Position numbers and translations under genes: made by a program
The notes under the pieces: generated by a model
What the model was told of the DNA's origin: nothing
What the model saw: only the letters and a program-made list of their open reading frames with translations
Databases searched by the model: none
NCBI GenBank assembly: GCA_910577325.1
Contig: CAJTMR010000001.1
Span: 49,531-113,530 of the forward strand
DNA length: 64,000 nt
Direction of reading: 5' to 3'
From: an uncultured Parabacteroides sp.
GTDB taxonomy: Bacteria > Bacteroidota > Bacteroidia > Bacteroidales > Tannerellaceae
Shown: one piece after another, positions 27,177 through 36,923 of the stretch
Position numbering within the stretch: position 1 is the first letter of the stretch
Layout: the number at the start of each line of letters is the position of its first letter

Positions 27177-29318
27177 ATGAAACACACTTTTATCCTTCTG
27201 CTTGGAGCCATGCTGTCCCTACAGGGGCAAGCCCAGGACAAGCAGACGCAATTCCAGAACACGATCAAGGTCGAAGCAGGCGACAGCCATGCGGACATCA
27301 TCGCGAAAGCGGCTCATGTCGTGCCTTCGCCCAACCAGTTGGCGGCATTGCAAAACGAGTTTATCGCCTTCATCCATTTCGGGCCGAACAGTTTCACCCA
27401 GTTGGAATGGGGAAGCGGAAAGGAAGACCCGAAAGTCTTCGACCTGAAAGAGCTCGACACGGACCAGTGGTGCGAGGCCATGAAAGCCGCCGGCATGAGA
27501 ATGGTGATCCTGACAGTCAAACACCATGACGGGTTCGTCCTGTGGCAAAGCCGCTACACGAAGCACGGTATCATGTCCACCGGTTTCCGCAACGGCAAAG
27601 GCGACATCTTGAAAGACCTGTCGGAATCCTGCCGCAAGTACGGGCTGAAGTTAGGCGTCTATCTGTCACCGGCAGACCTGTACCATATCGAAAACCCGGA
27701 AGGGCTGTACGGCAACCTCAGCCCATACACCAAACGGACCATCCCGCGGGAAGTCCCCGGACGGCCTTTTGCCAACAAGACCCGTTTCGAGTTTGAAGTA
27801 GATGATTACAACGAATACTTTCTGAACCAACTCTTCGAGATCCTGACCGAATACGGCCCGATCCACGAAGTATGGTTCGACGGGGCACATCCCAAGCGGA
27901 AAGGCGGACAAACCTACAACTACCCCGCCTGGAAGAAACTGATCAAGGCACTTGCTCCCAATGCCGTTATCTTCGGACGGGAAGATGTCCGGTGGTGCGG
28001 CAATGAAGCCGGCGGCACACGGTCGACCGAGTGGAACGTGGTTCCTTACCAGGCGAATCCGGACACGATGTCAAACTTCGCCGATATGACCGACAAAGAC
28101 CTCGGAAGCCGTGAGCAGCTCTATAAAGCCAAATACCTGCATTACCAGCAGGCCGAAACCAACACTTCCATCCGCGAAGGCTGGTTCTACCGGGACGACA
28201 CGCACCAGAAAGTACGAAGCACCGATGATGTGTTCGATATCTATGAACGTGCCGTAGGAGGCAACTCCACCTTCCTGTTGAACATCCCGCCCAACCGGGA
28301 CGGAAAATTCTCTCCGACGGATGTAGCCGTATTGAAGGAAACCGGCCGGCGAATCCGGGAAACCTACGGAACCGACCTGTTGCGTCAGGCAGAAGGCCCG
28401 AAAGAAGTACTCGACCAAAATGCAGATACCTACGTGACAGCTGATAAAGACGGGGCGGGAATCGTCATCTCCACTCCCCAACCTGTCACCCTCAACCGCT
28501 TGGTTCTCCAGGAAGCGATTGCCACCAACGGGGAACGGGTGGAAAAACACGCTGTGGATGCCTGGATCGACGGAGGATGGAAAGAGATCGCCCATGCCAC
28601 CAACATCGGCTACAAGCGAATCCTACGCTTCCCCGATGTCACGACGGACAAGATACGGGTCCGCATACTCGAATCCCGCCTGACCCCCGCAATCTGCACC
28701 ATCTCCGCCCATCACTACAAAGCCCGTCCGCCACGGTTAAGCGCACAGAGAAACATGGACGGACTGGTTACCATCGAACCGATGGCACAGGAATTCGGCT
28801 GGAAAGCACACGGAGAAAACATTGCCGAGAACCTGAACGCAGGTTTCAAGATCTACTATACGACAGACGGAACGGAACCATCGCCCAGCTCTACCGAATA
28901 TAAAGTACCTTTCCAAATGGGAAACAGCGAACTGAAAGCGGTAGCCATCCTAAACGGAGAAAAGGGAGCCACCTTGCAGGAACGGTTCGGACTGATCAAG
29001 AAGGGATGGAAAGTGACCGGTAAAACATCGCAATCCCTCGCCATCGACCTCGGTAGCCAGCAAACGGTAAGCGGCTTTGCCTTCGCCCCGCAAAAACAAG
29101 GCGGTAAGGGCACGGTAGCCGGTATCATCCGGATAAGCAACGACGGGAAGAACTGGAAAGAGGTGGAACGCTTCGAATTCGGCAACCTGATCAACGACCC
29201 GTCCAAACGCTACCATTATTTCAAGCAAACGGTAAAAGCCCGCTACATCCAAGTGGAAGCAGCGGAAATCGCTGCCCGTACGGAGGCTGCCGCCCTTGCT
29301 GGAATAGACATATTCTAA
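27177..29318 (+). CDS. GH29 alpha-L-fucosidase with C-terminal binding domains
   Basis: Secreted fucosidase, 713 residues, releasing L-fucose from glycans. Signal peptide KHTFILLLGAMLSLQGQAQ. The GH29 catalytic barrel runs about 50-380, with FIHFGPNSFTQLEWGSG, the VKHHDGFVLW sugar-binding segment, GLKLGVYLSP and the nucleophile in HEVWFDGAH (Asp235). C-terminal to it are an F5/8-type (galactose-binding-like) sandwich, a chitobiase-like segment with IYYTTDGTEPSPSSTEY (about 560), and a second F5/8-like module to the end. The EWGSG after FTQ and the lack of an obvious second catalytic Glu suggest the 1,3/1,4-specific GH29-B subgroup, with moderate certainty. Confidence 0.9.
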   Translation: MKHTFILLLGAMLSLQGQAQDKQTQFQNTIKVEAGDSHADIIAKAAHVVPSPNQLAALQNEFIAFIHFGPNSFTQLEWGSGKEDPKVFDLKELDTDQWCEAMKAAGMRMVILTVKHHDGFVLWQSRYTKHGIMSTGFRNGKGDILKDLSESCRKYGLKLGVYLSPADLYHIENPEGLYGNLSPYTKRTIPREVPGRPFANKTRFEFEVDDYNEYFLNQLFEILTEYGPIHEVWFDGAHPKRKGGQTYNYPAWKKLIKALAPNAVIFGREDVRWCGNEAGGTRSTEWNVVPYQANPDTMSNFADMTDKDLGSREQLYKAKYLHYQQAETNTSIREGWFYRDDTHQKVRSTDDVFDIYERAVGGNSTFLLNIPPNRDGKFSPTDVAVLKETGRRIRETYGTDLLRQAEGPKEVLDQNADTYVTADKDGAGIVISTPQPVTLNRLVLQEAIATNGERVEKHAVDAWIDGGWKEIAHATNIGYKRILRFPDVTTDKIRVRILESRLTPAICTISAHHYKARPPRLSAQRNMDGLVTIEPMAQEFGWKAHGENIAENLNAGFKIYYTTDGTEPSPSSTEYKVPFQMGNSELKAVAILNGEKGATLQERFGLIKKGWKVTGKTSQSLAIDLGSQQTVSGFAFAPQKQGGKGTVAGIIRISNDGKNWKEVERFEFGNLINDPSKRYHYFKQTVKARYIQVEAAEIAARTEAAALAGIDIF

Positions 29319-29367
29319 GGCTCGTTCACAAACAGTATATACCTTGCAAGGTAAAGTCATATACGTT

Positions 29368-29425
29368 ATAAAATAAAAAAGGTTATAGGGTAAAATAAAA
29401 TTCCCTATAACCTTTTTTATTTTAT
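29368..29425. terminator. Perfect 23-bp inverted repeat, bidirectional terminator
   Basis: Bases 29368-29390 and 29403-29425 are exact reverse complements around a 12-base loop. The stem core is aaaaaaggttataggg, so both strands end in a U-run. It lies between the convergent GH29 and GH35 genes. Confidence 0.9.
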
Positions 29426-29461
29426 CCGTTCCTGTACTAACCCGGAAAAGCGAGGACAAAG

Positions 29462-31804
29462 CTACATCGCAAAAGGTGTAGTTTTCACATACGCCTTATA
29501 TCCTTTGATCATACCGGGGAACCCTTCTTCTGCACGGGGCAGGTAGCGGAACCCGGATATCGTCTGCTCTTCCTTCAAATCGATTACGACCTGGTGCGGA
29601 TATTTGTCTCCCTGCTTCGTGCTCCAATAGGTAGATTCCTGCAAGTCATAAATCTTATCGGCAGTGAAGTTACCCCACTGCGTGCTTTCGCTGTCTGCGT
29701 ATGAGATGTTCCAATGCTGGCGGGGAAGCGGTTTGCCGGCTTCGTCCAACAGATAGAACTCAGCCATAGCAGCATTGTCCTTACCATCCTGTGCATCCAA
29801 TGCTTCGAGGCAGAAATAGCGGCCTTTGACAGTCCGGCCGAACGTCACTTCCTGCCAGCCGTTTCCAGGTTTCAGCGCACCGTTGGCAACCGGTTTCTCG
29901 CCTTTCAGGTTCAGCGTCTGCCCCTCTTCACGGTGAGTAGCCGGGGCTTCAGCCCGCAACATATCCAAGATCGGTTCCTTCCGGCCTCCCACTACGGCCT
30001 TTTCCGGACCTAACAGATCGAGGATGATGATCTCGTTCTTTCCCTTCTTCAACCAGCATCCGGGCATAAACAAAGTCTGCTGAGGTCCGATCTCCCAGAA
30101 GCGGCCCATCGCCTTTCCGTTTACCCAAACCATGCCTTTTCCCCAAGTCTGCATGTCAAGGAATACGTCTCCGACTTCATCCAGCTCGAAAGTAGTCCGG
30201 TAATAAGCCGGTCCGTCAAGTTTGTCTCCCGCTGCATACTTCTTGTCCTGTACGAAAGCGTAATCGACCGGGAAGCTGTAAACCAGCCAGTCTTCCAGTT
30301 CTTGTCTGCCGGTATCGCTGATCAATTCCACCTTATCCGTAATTCCCTTACGGTCATGGATGGCTACGTCAAAGTTGACACGTCCCATCGCCTCTACCAG
30401 GATATCCAGGCGCGTTCCTGCTGCCAAAGCCGGCAGCACCACGGTATTTTCACCTCTGCGGCGATCCAGGCGGCCCAACAGTTTGCCATCGGCAAAGACC
30501 TGTGCCCAATCATGCACCTCATCGATCAACAGGGTCGTTCCTTCCTTTACGGCAGGCAGAGTCGTCCGGTAAAGGATCGTTCCCCAACCCTGGTCGAACT
30601 GCTCCATCGGTTTAATCTCTTTCGAAGTATGGGGAGCAGGTAGATTGCCGAACAGCGGAGCCACTTCGCCGACGGTAAACGCCGGGATCTCGATCAAAGG
30701 ATAAGCTGCCGGGACATCGGGTATGACCTGGCCGGAATCGGCATATTGTGTCAGCAGTTCACGCAACTTGTAGTATTTGGGAGTCGCCCATCCCGCCTCG
30801 CTGATCGGGGCGTCATAATCGTAGGAACTGCACATGGCGGAATAGGCCGGACTGTTCGCACCGCCCCAATGTCCGAAAGTCGTTCCTCCGTGCGCCATAT
30901 AGAGCGAGAAAGAGATATGGCGGTCCAACATGTCTTTAATACCGGAAACCATCACCCCGGCATCGCGCGTCTCGTGCTTTCGTCCCCAATGATCGAACCA
31001 TCCGCTCCAGAACTCGCTGCACATCAGCGGAGCATCGGGGCGCGCCTCTTTCAGTTTCTTGAACTGTGCATCGATATTGGCTCCTGTCCCGAAGTTGATC
31101 GTCCAGACTAAGTCATCCAAGCCGTTCAACTGGAAAGTAGAGCTCCAGTCACACTGGAACAACGGGACATCCGTAAAGCCTGCCGCCTTCACCGCATCGC
31201 GGATATTGGCGATATACGCCTTATCGGTAGCATATGCCCCATACTCGTTCTCGACCTGTACCATGATGATATTCCCGCCCCGGGTCACCTGTAAGTCGGC
31301 CAACTGCTTGCCGATCTCGTTCATGAACAGCTTCGTCCGTTCGAGGAAATAGAGATCGTTGGTACGGAGCTTGATATCCTCTTTCTTCAACAGCCACCAG
31401 GGTAGTCCGCCCATCTCCCACTCAGAGCAGACATAAGGGCCGGGACGCAACATGATATACATGCCTTCTTTCTGGGCAAGCCGGCAAAAAGCGGCGATAT
31501 CGTTCTGCCCCTTGAAGTCGAACTCGCCCGGTTTCTGCTCATGGATATTCCAAAACGCATAGATACAGATCGTATTCATGCCGAGCGCCTTGCACATCTG
31601 AATCCGATGTTGCCAGTATTCGGCGGGGATACGGGTGTAATGTATCTCCGCCGCCTTAATCACAAATGGTTTGCCATCCAACAGGAAGGTTCCCTTCCCG
31701 ATAGAAAAATCGTGCTTCTCCCCTTGTCTGGGACTGCATCCTGAGAACAGGAGGATAACGCAGCAGGTTATCAATCCTGCTAAAATCTTGTTTACGTGTT
31801 TCAT
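29462..31804 (-). CDS. GH35 beta-galactosidase lipoprotein
   Basis: Exo-beta-galactosidase, 780 residues, membrane-anchored by a lipobox (LLFSGCS, Cys about 23). Catalytic barrel from FLLDGKPFVIKAAEIHYTRI, with the Tyr/Arg pocket RPGPYVCSEWEMGGLP. Acid/base Glu187 is in VQVENEYGAY and nucleophile Glu264 in MCSEFWSGWFDHWG. Beta-sandwich domains follow (FELDEVGDVFLDMQTWGKGM with VWVNGKAMGRFWEIGPQ), then a C-terminal F5/8-type module after residue 650. It is the last gene of a five-gene minus-strand operon and lies 5 bases after the GH95-like gene, so it is tightly coupled. Substrates could be beta-galactosides of host or plant glycans. Confidence 0.94.
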   Translation of the reverse strand: MKHVNKILAGLITCCVILLFSGCSPRQGEKHDFSIGKGTFLLDGKPFVIKAAEIHYTRIPAEYWQHRIQMCKALGMNTICIYAFWNIHEQKPGEFDFKGQNDIAAFCRLAQKEGMYIMLRPGPYVCSEWEMGGLPWWLLKKEDIKLRTNDLYFLERTKLFMNEIGKQLADLQVTRGGNIIMVQVENEYGAYATDKAYIANIRDAVKAAGFTDVPLFQCDWSSTFQLNGLDDLVWTINFGTGANIDAQFKKLKEARPDAPLMCSEFWSGWFDHWGRKHETRDAGVMVSGIKDMLDRHISFSLYMAHGGTTFGHWGGANSPAYSAMCSSYDYDAPISEAGWATPKYYKLRELLTQYADSGQVIPDVPAAYPLIEIPAFTVGEVAPLFGNLPAPHTSKEIKPMEQFDQGWGTILYRTTLPAVKEGTTLLIDEVHDWAQVFADGKLLGRLDRRRGENTVVLPALAAGTRLDILVEAMGRVNFDVAIHDRKGITDKVELISDTGRQELEDWLVYSFPVDYAFVQDKKYAAGDKLDGPAYYRTTFELDEVGDVFLDMQTWGKGMVWVNGKAMGRFWEIGPQQTLFMPGCWLKKGKNEIIILDLLGPEKAVVGGRKEPILDMLRAEAPATHREEGQTLNLKGEKPVANGALKPGNGWQEVTFGRTVKGRYFCLEALDAQDGKDNAAMAEFYLLDEAGKPLPRQHWNISYADSESTQWGNFTADKIYDLQESTYWSTKQGDKYPHQVVIDLKEEQTISGFRYLPRAEEGFPGMIKGYKAYVKTTPFAM

Positions 31805-31809
31805 ATAAG

Positions 31810-34095
31810 TTAATTGTATTGTACTGTCACTGTTTTATCTTTCTCTGTTTCCAGAATCAGGACTCCTTCCTTCTCCAGCTCTTCCCCTTTGTTACCCGTT
31901 ACGGAAGCGACTTTGCATCCTTCAGGGATAGCCAGACGCAACGTCCCGCCCTGTTCGGGCAAGATACGGACTTGACGCACCTGCCCCGCCACCTTTTCGG
32001 CCGAGACAAGGAAAGCCCCCATAGCACGCAGTTTATCGAAAGATATATCCTGCCAGGCAACCGGTACAGCCGGGAACACCCGGATAACGCCCGTGTGACT
32101 CTGGAGCAGCATCTCCTGGATACCGGCGGCAAAGGCGAAGTTTCCTTCCAAGGTAAACGGACGGTAGGTGAATTTCGACTTTCCGCTCTTCGTCTGGTCG
32201 CCGTTCGCATGGAACGTATTCGGGAGGCAGAAACATTCGGCAAAAGTGCGCAGTGCATCGGCAGCCCCTTCCCCGTCGAAAGCACGGGCTTTCATATTCC
32301 CGAACCAGCTATAGGAATAGCCGCACCAGTAATCGGGACCGAAGTCTTGTAGCTTCTTCAAAGTCGCTTTTATAATCTCCTGTGATTTTTCCCCCTGGCT
32401 CCAATCAATAAGGCCGAGCGGGTGGATCGACATGGCGTGGGAGAAATGACGGTGCGACTGTTCGTAAGGGAAACCTTTTACAAAGGTCAAAGCCCCGTCT
32501 TCATCCAGATCCAGATCAGGCAGCTGAGCACCGATCGCTTTCCAGTGGGCGGCCTCGTCCGCCAGCCCCAATTCGTCCGCCAGCTCGGAAGCAGCATTGA
32601 AAGCGAAGTGCATTAAGGAAAGGTCATAGTTTGTCATATCCTTGAACCATGCATTGATCGAGTTGTCGAAGATCTCCGGGCTGGAACTCAGCGGCAACCG
32701 GCGTACTCCGTCGGCATCGACCGTGGAGATCTGTTCAAGATAAGTCGCCACATCCTTCAGGAACGGGTAAGCCCGCTCTTTCAGGAAGACACGGTCTGCC
32801 GAATACTTCCATTGCAGGTAGAAATGCTGTCCCAGCCATGCGCCGACCGTCGGCGACATGGAGTACTGTACCCATCCGCCCATCGGCTCGCCGGTCAGGG
32901 TGCAGACGCCGGGAACATTCATCCCGTCCGTCCCGAAATACTCGCGGGTATATTTCTTATACACGTCACGCTGTTTCCAGAGGGTATTCAGATAGCCCAT
33001 CCCCTCCTGCAAATGGTTTCCGATATAGGCAGGCCAATAGCTCAACTGCGTGTTCAGATCATGGTGATAGTCTCCTTTCCAGGGCGGTAACATGCCGTTA
33101 TCGGCTGTCCAGACTGCCTGAAGGGAGATCGGATAGGAATTTTCACGGGCAACCGCCCCGAACTTGTACATCTCGTTGTCGTACTGTTTTTGCAGAACCT
33201 TGTCCGGAAGCGAGACGGACGACTGTGCCCAATAGCCTTTCCAGAAGTCCGTATGCGAGCGGTAGTCCGCCTCCACGCCGCGCTCCATCGCCTCTGCCGT
33301 TTCCTGGTCCGCACAGTCGGCGGCCAAAGAAGAGGTCAGGCTCCATACGCCGCTGAGCGTGCTGCCTTTCTGCTGCCAACGGACGACCACATCGTACGAA
33401 AAGCCTCCCCACCCTTCCTGATGGAAAGTGGTCGTACCTGGTTCCTTCTGTATCGTCCCCTGTTCATATCCGAGGCGTCCTAAGGCCGGGCCGGCATGCG
33501 AATTATCGCCTGCGACTTCATCCGGATTGCTGTAGCGGGGGGCAATGATCTTTGGCGAAACCGTATCCGGCAGGTTCTCGAAGACAAACCATCCGACAGG
33601 CTCGCTGGCATGCACGAACGTTTTCAACTTTGTCCCGTTCTCCCAAAGCACTTCACAGAGGGCGTTATTGAGGAAAAGACGCACAGAAGAAACCTTTCCG
33701 ATATTCAACGGGAATTCCAAAGCCGCCCCCGGTATCTTCGACGGGGCAGGCAAAGCGTCATAAGGATGGTCGTACTTCTTTTGTACCGGCAGGTAATCGC
33801 CTTTCTTCACCTGCTCGCACACCCAAGCAAAACGATTGTTTGATCCCCCAATACTATCCATCGGGCGCAAATCCCAAAGATCCGTCCGGTCCAATGAAAA
33901 ACGCAAAGCCGAATCGCGTTGCCAAACCAATGTTCCTACCGTGGCATTTCCCAACGGGACACCTTCGTCCCAGGTCGTAGCCAAGTGATCAAACAGTAAG
34001 TCACTGCTTGTCGGCATGACAGGCAGTGACTTGTTCCCGCTACAAGCTGCCAAGAGGCATGCGCTTACACAGGTTATTAATAATTCTTTTTTCAT
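31810..34095 (-). CDS. GH95-like glycoside hydrolase lipoprotein
   Basis: 761-residue lipoprotein (LLAACSG lipobox) with the GH95 layout: N-terminal beta-sandwich beginning LATTWDEGVPLGNATVGTLVW, an (alpha/alpha)6 barrel, and a C-terminal beta domain. GH95 hallmarks are present: LSSSPEIFDNS with the expected acid Glu (about 474) and HRHFSHAMSIHPLGLIDW near 548. The catalytic-base stretch reads HHDLNTQLSYW where characterised alpha-1,2-fucosidases have a motif with two Asn (NxN). Here the first position is Asp346 and the second Asn348. The enzyme therefore may hydrolyse a different sugar (for example L-galactose) or act differently. It is the fourth gene of the operon. Confidence 0.85.
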   Translation of the reverse strand: MKKELLITCVSACLLAACSGNKSLPVMPTSSDLLFDHLATTWDEGVPLGNATVGTLVWQRDSALRFSLDRTDLWDLRPMDSIGGSNNRFAWVCEQVKKGDYLPVQKKYDHPYDALPAPSKIPGAALEFPLNIGKVSSVRLFLNNALCEVLWENGTKLKTFVHASEPVGWFVFENLPDTVSPKIIAPRYSNPDEVAGDNSHAGPALGRLGYEQGTIQKEPGTTTFHQEGWGGFSYDVVVRWQQKGSTLSGVWSLTSSLAADCADQETAEAMERGVEADYRSHTDFWKGYWAQSSVSLPDKVLQKQYDNEMYKFGAVARENSYPISLQAVWTADNGMLPPWKGDYHHDLNTQLSYWPAYIGNHLQEGMGYLNTLWKQRDVYKKYTREYFGTDGMNVPGVCTLTGEPMGGWVQYSMSPTVGAWLGQHFYLQWKYSADRVFLKERAYPFLKDVATYLEQISTVDADGVRRLPLSSSPEIFDNSINAWFKDMTNYDLSLMHFAFNAASELADELGLADEAAHWKAIGAQLPDLDLDEDGALTFVKGFPYEQSHRHFSHAMSIHPLGLIDWSQGEKSQEIIKATLKKLQDFGPDYWCGYSYSWFGNMKARAFDGEGAADALRTFAECFCLPNTFHANGDQTKSGKSKFTYRPFTLEGNFAFAAGIQEMLLQSHTGVIRVFPAVPVAWQDISFDKLRAMGAFLVSAEKVAGQVRQVRILPEQGGTLRLAIPEGCKVASVTGNKGEELEKEGVLILETEKDKTVTVQYN

Positions 34096-34138
34096 GTATG
34101 TTTACCAATATGATTCTTTTCAGCAGTAAAGATACGAA

Positions 34139-36898
34139 TTATTGGTTCAATAACTGCTTAATGGCCTCGCCTGACCGGGTTTCCGTGCTATAAATCTTGC
34201 CGTAATCGAACAAAACGTCGAGTTCGTACGGTTGCAAGGCCACTGCCGGGGTGAAACGGGCGGAGGCGACATAGTTACGGACGGATGTCAGTAGTTGTTG
34301 CATGGCAGGCCGTTTCCCGATGTCTTTGGATGGGTCGACCGAAAGGACAAACAGTTTGCCGCTGCCGACACGGGCTTCGAACGAGATACCTAACTTCCGG
34401 TTCACCTCGTAGGTATCGATACTTTGGATAATAGGAGTCAGCACAGGCATATCGGTCAGGTCAACAGCCGTCGCGTAGTTCAGGATATCCCACCACTGCC
34501 AGTCGGCATAGTAGGAGGTCGGGAAGTCGCGGAAGACGGGATGGCGATGCTCAATACGAGTTCCGACGATCATCGGTTTCCAGTTGAACATGATCGGATT
34601 CCAGAAATGGCTGGCGAAATGCGCTTTCCGACCGGCACAACTATCAGGGATCAGCAATACGTTCTCACCTTTTTGAAGGAGTTCTTTTGCTTCAGCCCAC
34701 CGACGGACATATTTGTAACCTCCGGATGCAGGCTCCTTGACGGCAGGATAGACCCAGATGTCCCATTCGTTACGGATATTTCCGGCGATACGCGCTTTCA
34801 GGGTGTAGCGTCCGGCAATCGTGATCTTGTCCAACGGGATATGGATAACCCCTAAAGAATCGACCGTACTGAACGGGATCTCCTTATGGCCCAACTTACC
34901 GCTTGCCGCAATCTCTCCGCTTTCGCTTTCGAGCTGCCAAGTCAACTGCCCTTTGCGGATCGCTTCGGGGCCGAAATGATAGATACCCATCTTCGCAGTA
35001 AAGGTCTCCGCATTTGTATAAGTACGCTTCTGAAGGCGCGCCAGCAGGACGATCGGAGCACATGATTCACGGTATTTCTCAGGGGTTACCAACCCTTTGC
35101 TTTCCCAGAAGGCATCCAAGATACCGACAAAGGCACTCCCTTGTCCGGGAAAATCCGAAAGGCCGAGCAACTGGAAACCGCCGGAAGTAGAGGTACGCAA
35201 CAACGCTTCGTTCACCTCTTTATACTGAAGTACGGTATGTGCGCCTGTCGCCCGAAAGAACTCACCCGCCTGATGCAGCATGCCGTTCTTGGCGAGACGG
35301 TCTTGATAAACTTTGAAGTTACGAGGTTCGAGAACGCCTGTATACTTCTTCATCTCCTCGAAATTGGGGTACATACAACGCTGCCCCGTCTCATGTGCAA
35401 TGACCGGCACATCAATGGCCGACTCCTCGCTGCGATCCCAGTCTGTGGAAGGTTTGCCTTCGTAAACGGTGATCCAACGTTTGTTCTTTTCTCCTACATT
35501 GGCAGCCACATGAGAGGCATAATACTGGTCAGACTTTACATGCGTGCGAGCTGTAGAGGCGGAATAGAGACGGCGGTTGTCGTGAACCTGTCCCTTCTTC
35601 ACAAGGTCTTCGAGGACGGCAAAGTCGCCTTCGTTCTCATTGCCGTTGCAAAAAAGGATAAAGGAAGGGTGGTTGCCATATTCGTCTAATATGGCATACA
35701 TTTCTTTCTCGAAGAAATCGCGGCGGACGGGGTATTGCCCAACATCCTTGATCCACATCGGAAGTTCGACTTGCAGATACAGTCCCAATTCGTCTGCCGC
35801 ATCGAAAGCTGCTTCCGGCGGGCACCAGGAATGGAAGCGGACGTGGTTCATTCCGTAGTCTTTCACCGTATGAAAGATGCGTTTCCACTCCTTCACATCC
35901 GTGGCCGGATAGCCGGTGAGCGGGAAAACGCAGCAGTCCAGGACACCGCGCAGGTGGATATCACGGCCGTTCACACGGATATGGTGCAAGCCTTGTTCCA
36001 CGTGGCGCATGCCGAAAACGGACGAACGTATGTCCTCGCCGGCCTCCGTCGCAAGAGTAGCAGTCAAATCATATAAAGCGGGGGAAAACTCGTCCCACAG
36101 TTTCATATCCTTGCCCAAAACAAGTTCCTGCTCGATCTTGTCCTCTTTGCCGGAAAGAGATACGGAGGCTACTGCCCGGCAGACCTCTTTACCGGCTTTC
36201 TCCCGGATACGGAGGGTGAGTTCTCCCTTTGCCGGCTTTCCAGAAGCGTGAAGGGCTAAGCGTACTTTTACCTTCTTCGCTTCAAGGTTAGGATAAATAT
36301 CCATCTTCCCGATATAGCAGAAGGGTTTGGCGATAAGTTCCATCCGGCCGACTACTCCGTTCCAGTTAGTCTGCGTGTATTCGGTCGTCCCGTGGTTCCA
36401 CTGGTCCATCGGGTATTTCAGGCGGTTGTCGACACAAAGTGTCAGCGTGTGCAAGCCGGGTGTCAACTGTTTTGTCAGGATAAAACGATTCGGGGTAGAA
36501 AGGCGTTCATCGGTTGCAACCGGTTCGCCATCCACAAAGACAGAAGTTTCCCAATGGCAACGTTCCAACGAAAGGATAATTTCTCTTCCTTCCCACTCTT
36601 CGGGTATCACGACTTCACGCTGATACCACGCCTGTCCGCAGTATTCGAACTTACGGCTCAGGCGGTCTACATGAGCCACGATATTCCGAATTCCTTTGCC
36701 TCCTTCATCCATAGAACCGGGCAACTCGATTGTTTCCGTGAGTTTGCTCAAGTACAATTCCGATCCGGGAGTCTTGCCGAATCCCATCGGGTCTAACTGA
36801 AAACGCCACAACCCGGAGAGATCCATCCGGTTATCTGTTTCCGCTTGCACCATCAGACAGACAGACAAAGCAGTCAAAAGCAAAAAGAATCTTTTCAT
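34139..36898 (-). CDS. GH2-family glycoside hydrolase
   Basis: Secreted beta-glycosidase of family GH2, 919 residues, signal peptide about 1-19. A sugar-binding jelly-roll domain comes first (WYQREVVIPEEWEGREIILS), with immunoglobulin-like domain to about 300, then the catalytic barrel (GVLDCCVFPLTGYPATDVKE, NHVRFHSWCPPEAAFDAADE). The likely acid/base is Glu421 in FCNGNENEG. The nucleophile is probably Glu503 in VIAHETGQR. Long C-terminal region beyond the barrel of unclear fold. The spacing and sequence around the active site differ from LacZ and GusA, so the sugar removed cannot be named. Third gene of the operon, 43 bases before GH95. Confidence 0.88.
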   Translation of the reverse strand: MKRFFLLLTALSVCLMVQAETDNRMDLSGLWRFQLDPMGFGKTPGSELYLSKLTETIELPGSMDEGGKGIRNIVAHVDRLSRKFEYCGQAWYQREVVIPEEWEGREIILSLERCHWETSVFVDGEPVATDERLSTPNRFILTKQLTPGLHTLTLCVDNRLKYPMDQWNHGTTEYTQTNWNGVVGRMELIAKPFCYIGKMDIYPNLEAKKVKVRLALHASGKPAKGELTLRIREKAGKEVCRAVASVSLSGKEDKIEQELVLGKDMKLWDEFSPALYDLTATLATEAGEDIRSSVFGMRHVEQGLHHIRVNGRDIHLRGVLDCCVFPLTGYPATDVKEWKRIFHTVKDYGMNHVRFHSWCPPEAAFDAADELGLYLQVELPMWIKDVGQYPVRRDFFEKEMYAILDEYGNHPSFILFCNGNENEGDFAVLEDLVKKGQVHDNRRLYSASTARTHVKSDQYYASHVAANVGEKNKRWITVYEGKPSTDWDRSEESAIDVPVIAHETGQRCMYPNFEEMKKYTGVLEPRNFKVYQDRLAKNGMLHQAGEFFRATGAHTVLQYKEVNEALLRTSTSGGFQLLGLSDFPGQGSAFVGILDAFWESKGLVTPEKYRESCAPIVLLARLQKRTYTNAETFTAKMGIYHFGPEAIRKGQLTWQLESESGEIAASGKLGHKEIPFSTVDSLGVIHIPLDKITIAGRYTLKARIAGNIRNEWDIWVYPAVKEPASGGYKYVRRWAEAKELLQKGENVLLIPDSCAGRKAHFASHFWNPIMFNWKPMIVGTRIEHRHPVFRDFPTSYYADWQWWDILNYATAVDLTDMPVLTPIIQSIDTYEVNRKLGISFEARVGSGKLFVLSVDPSKDIGKRPAMQQLLTSVRNYVASARFTPAVALQPYELDVLFDYGKIYSTETRSGEAIKQLLNQ

Positions 36899-36923
36899 TA
36901 TCTGTTTATTTAAAATATGTTCT

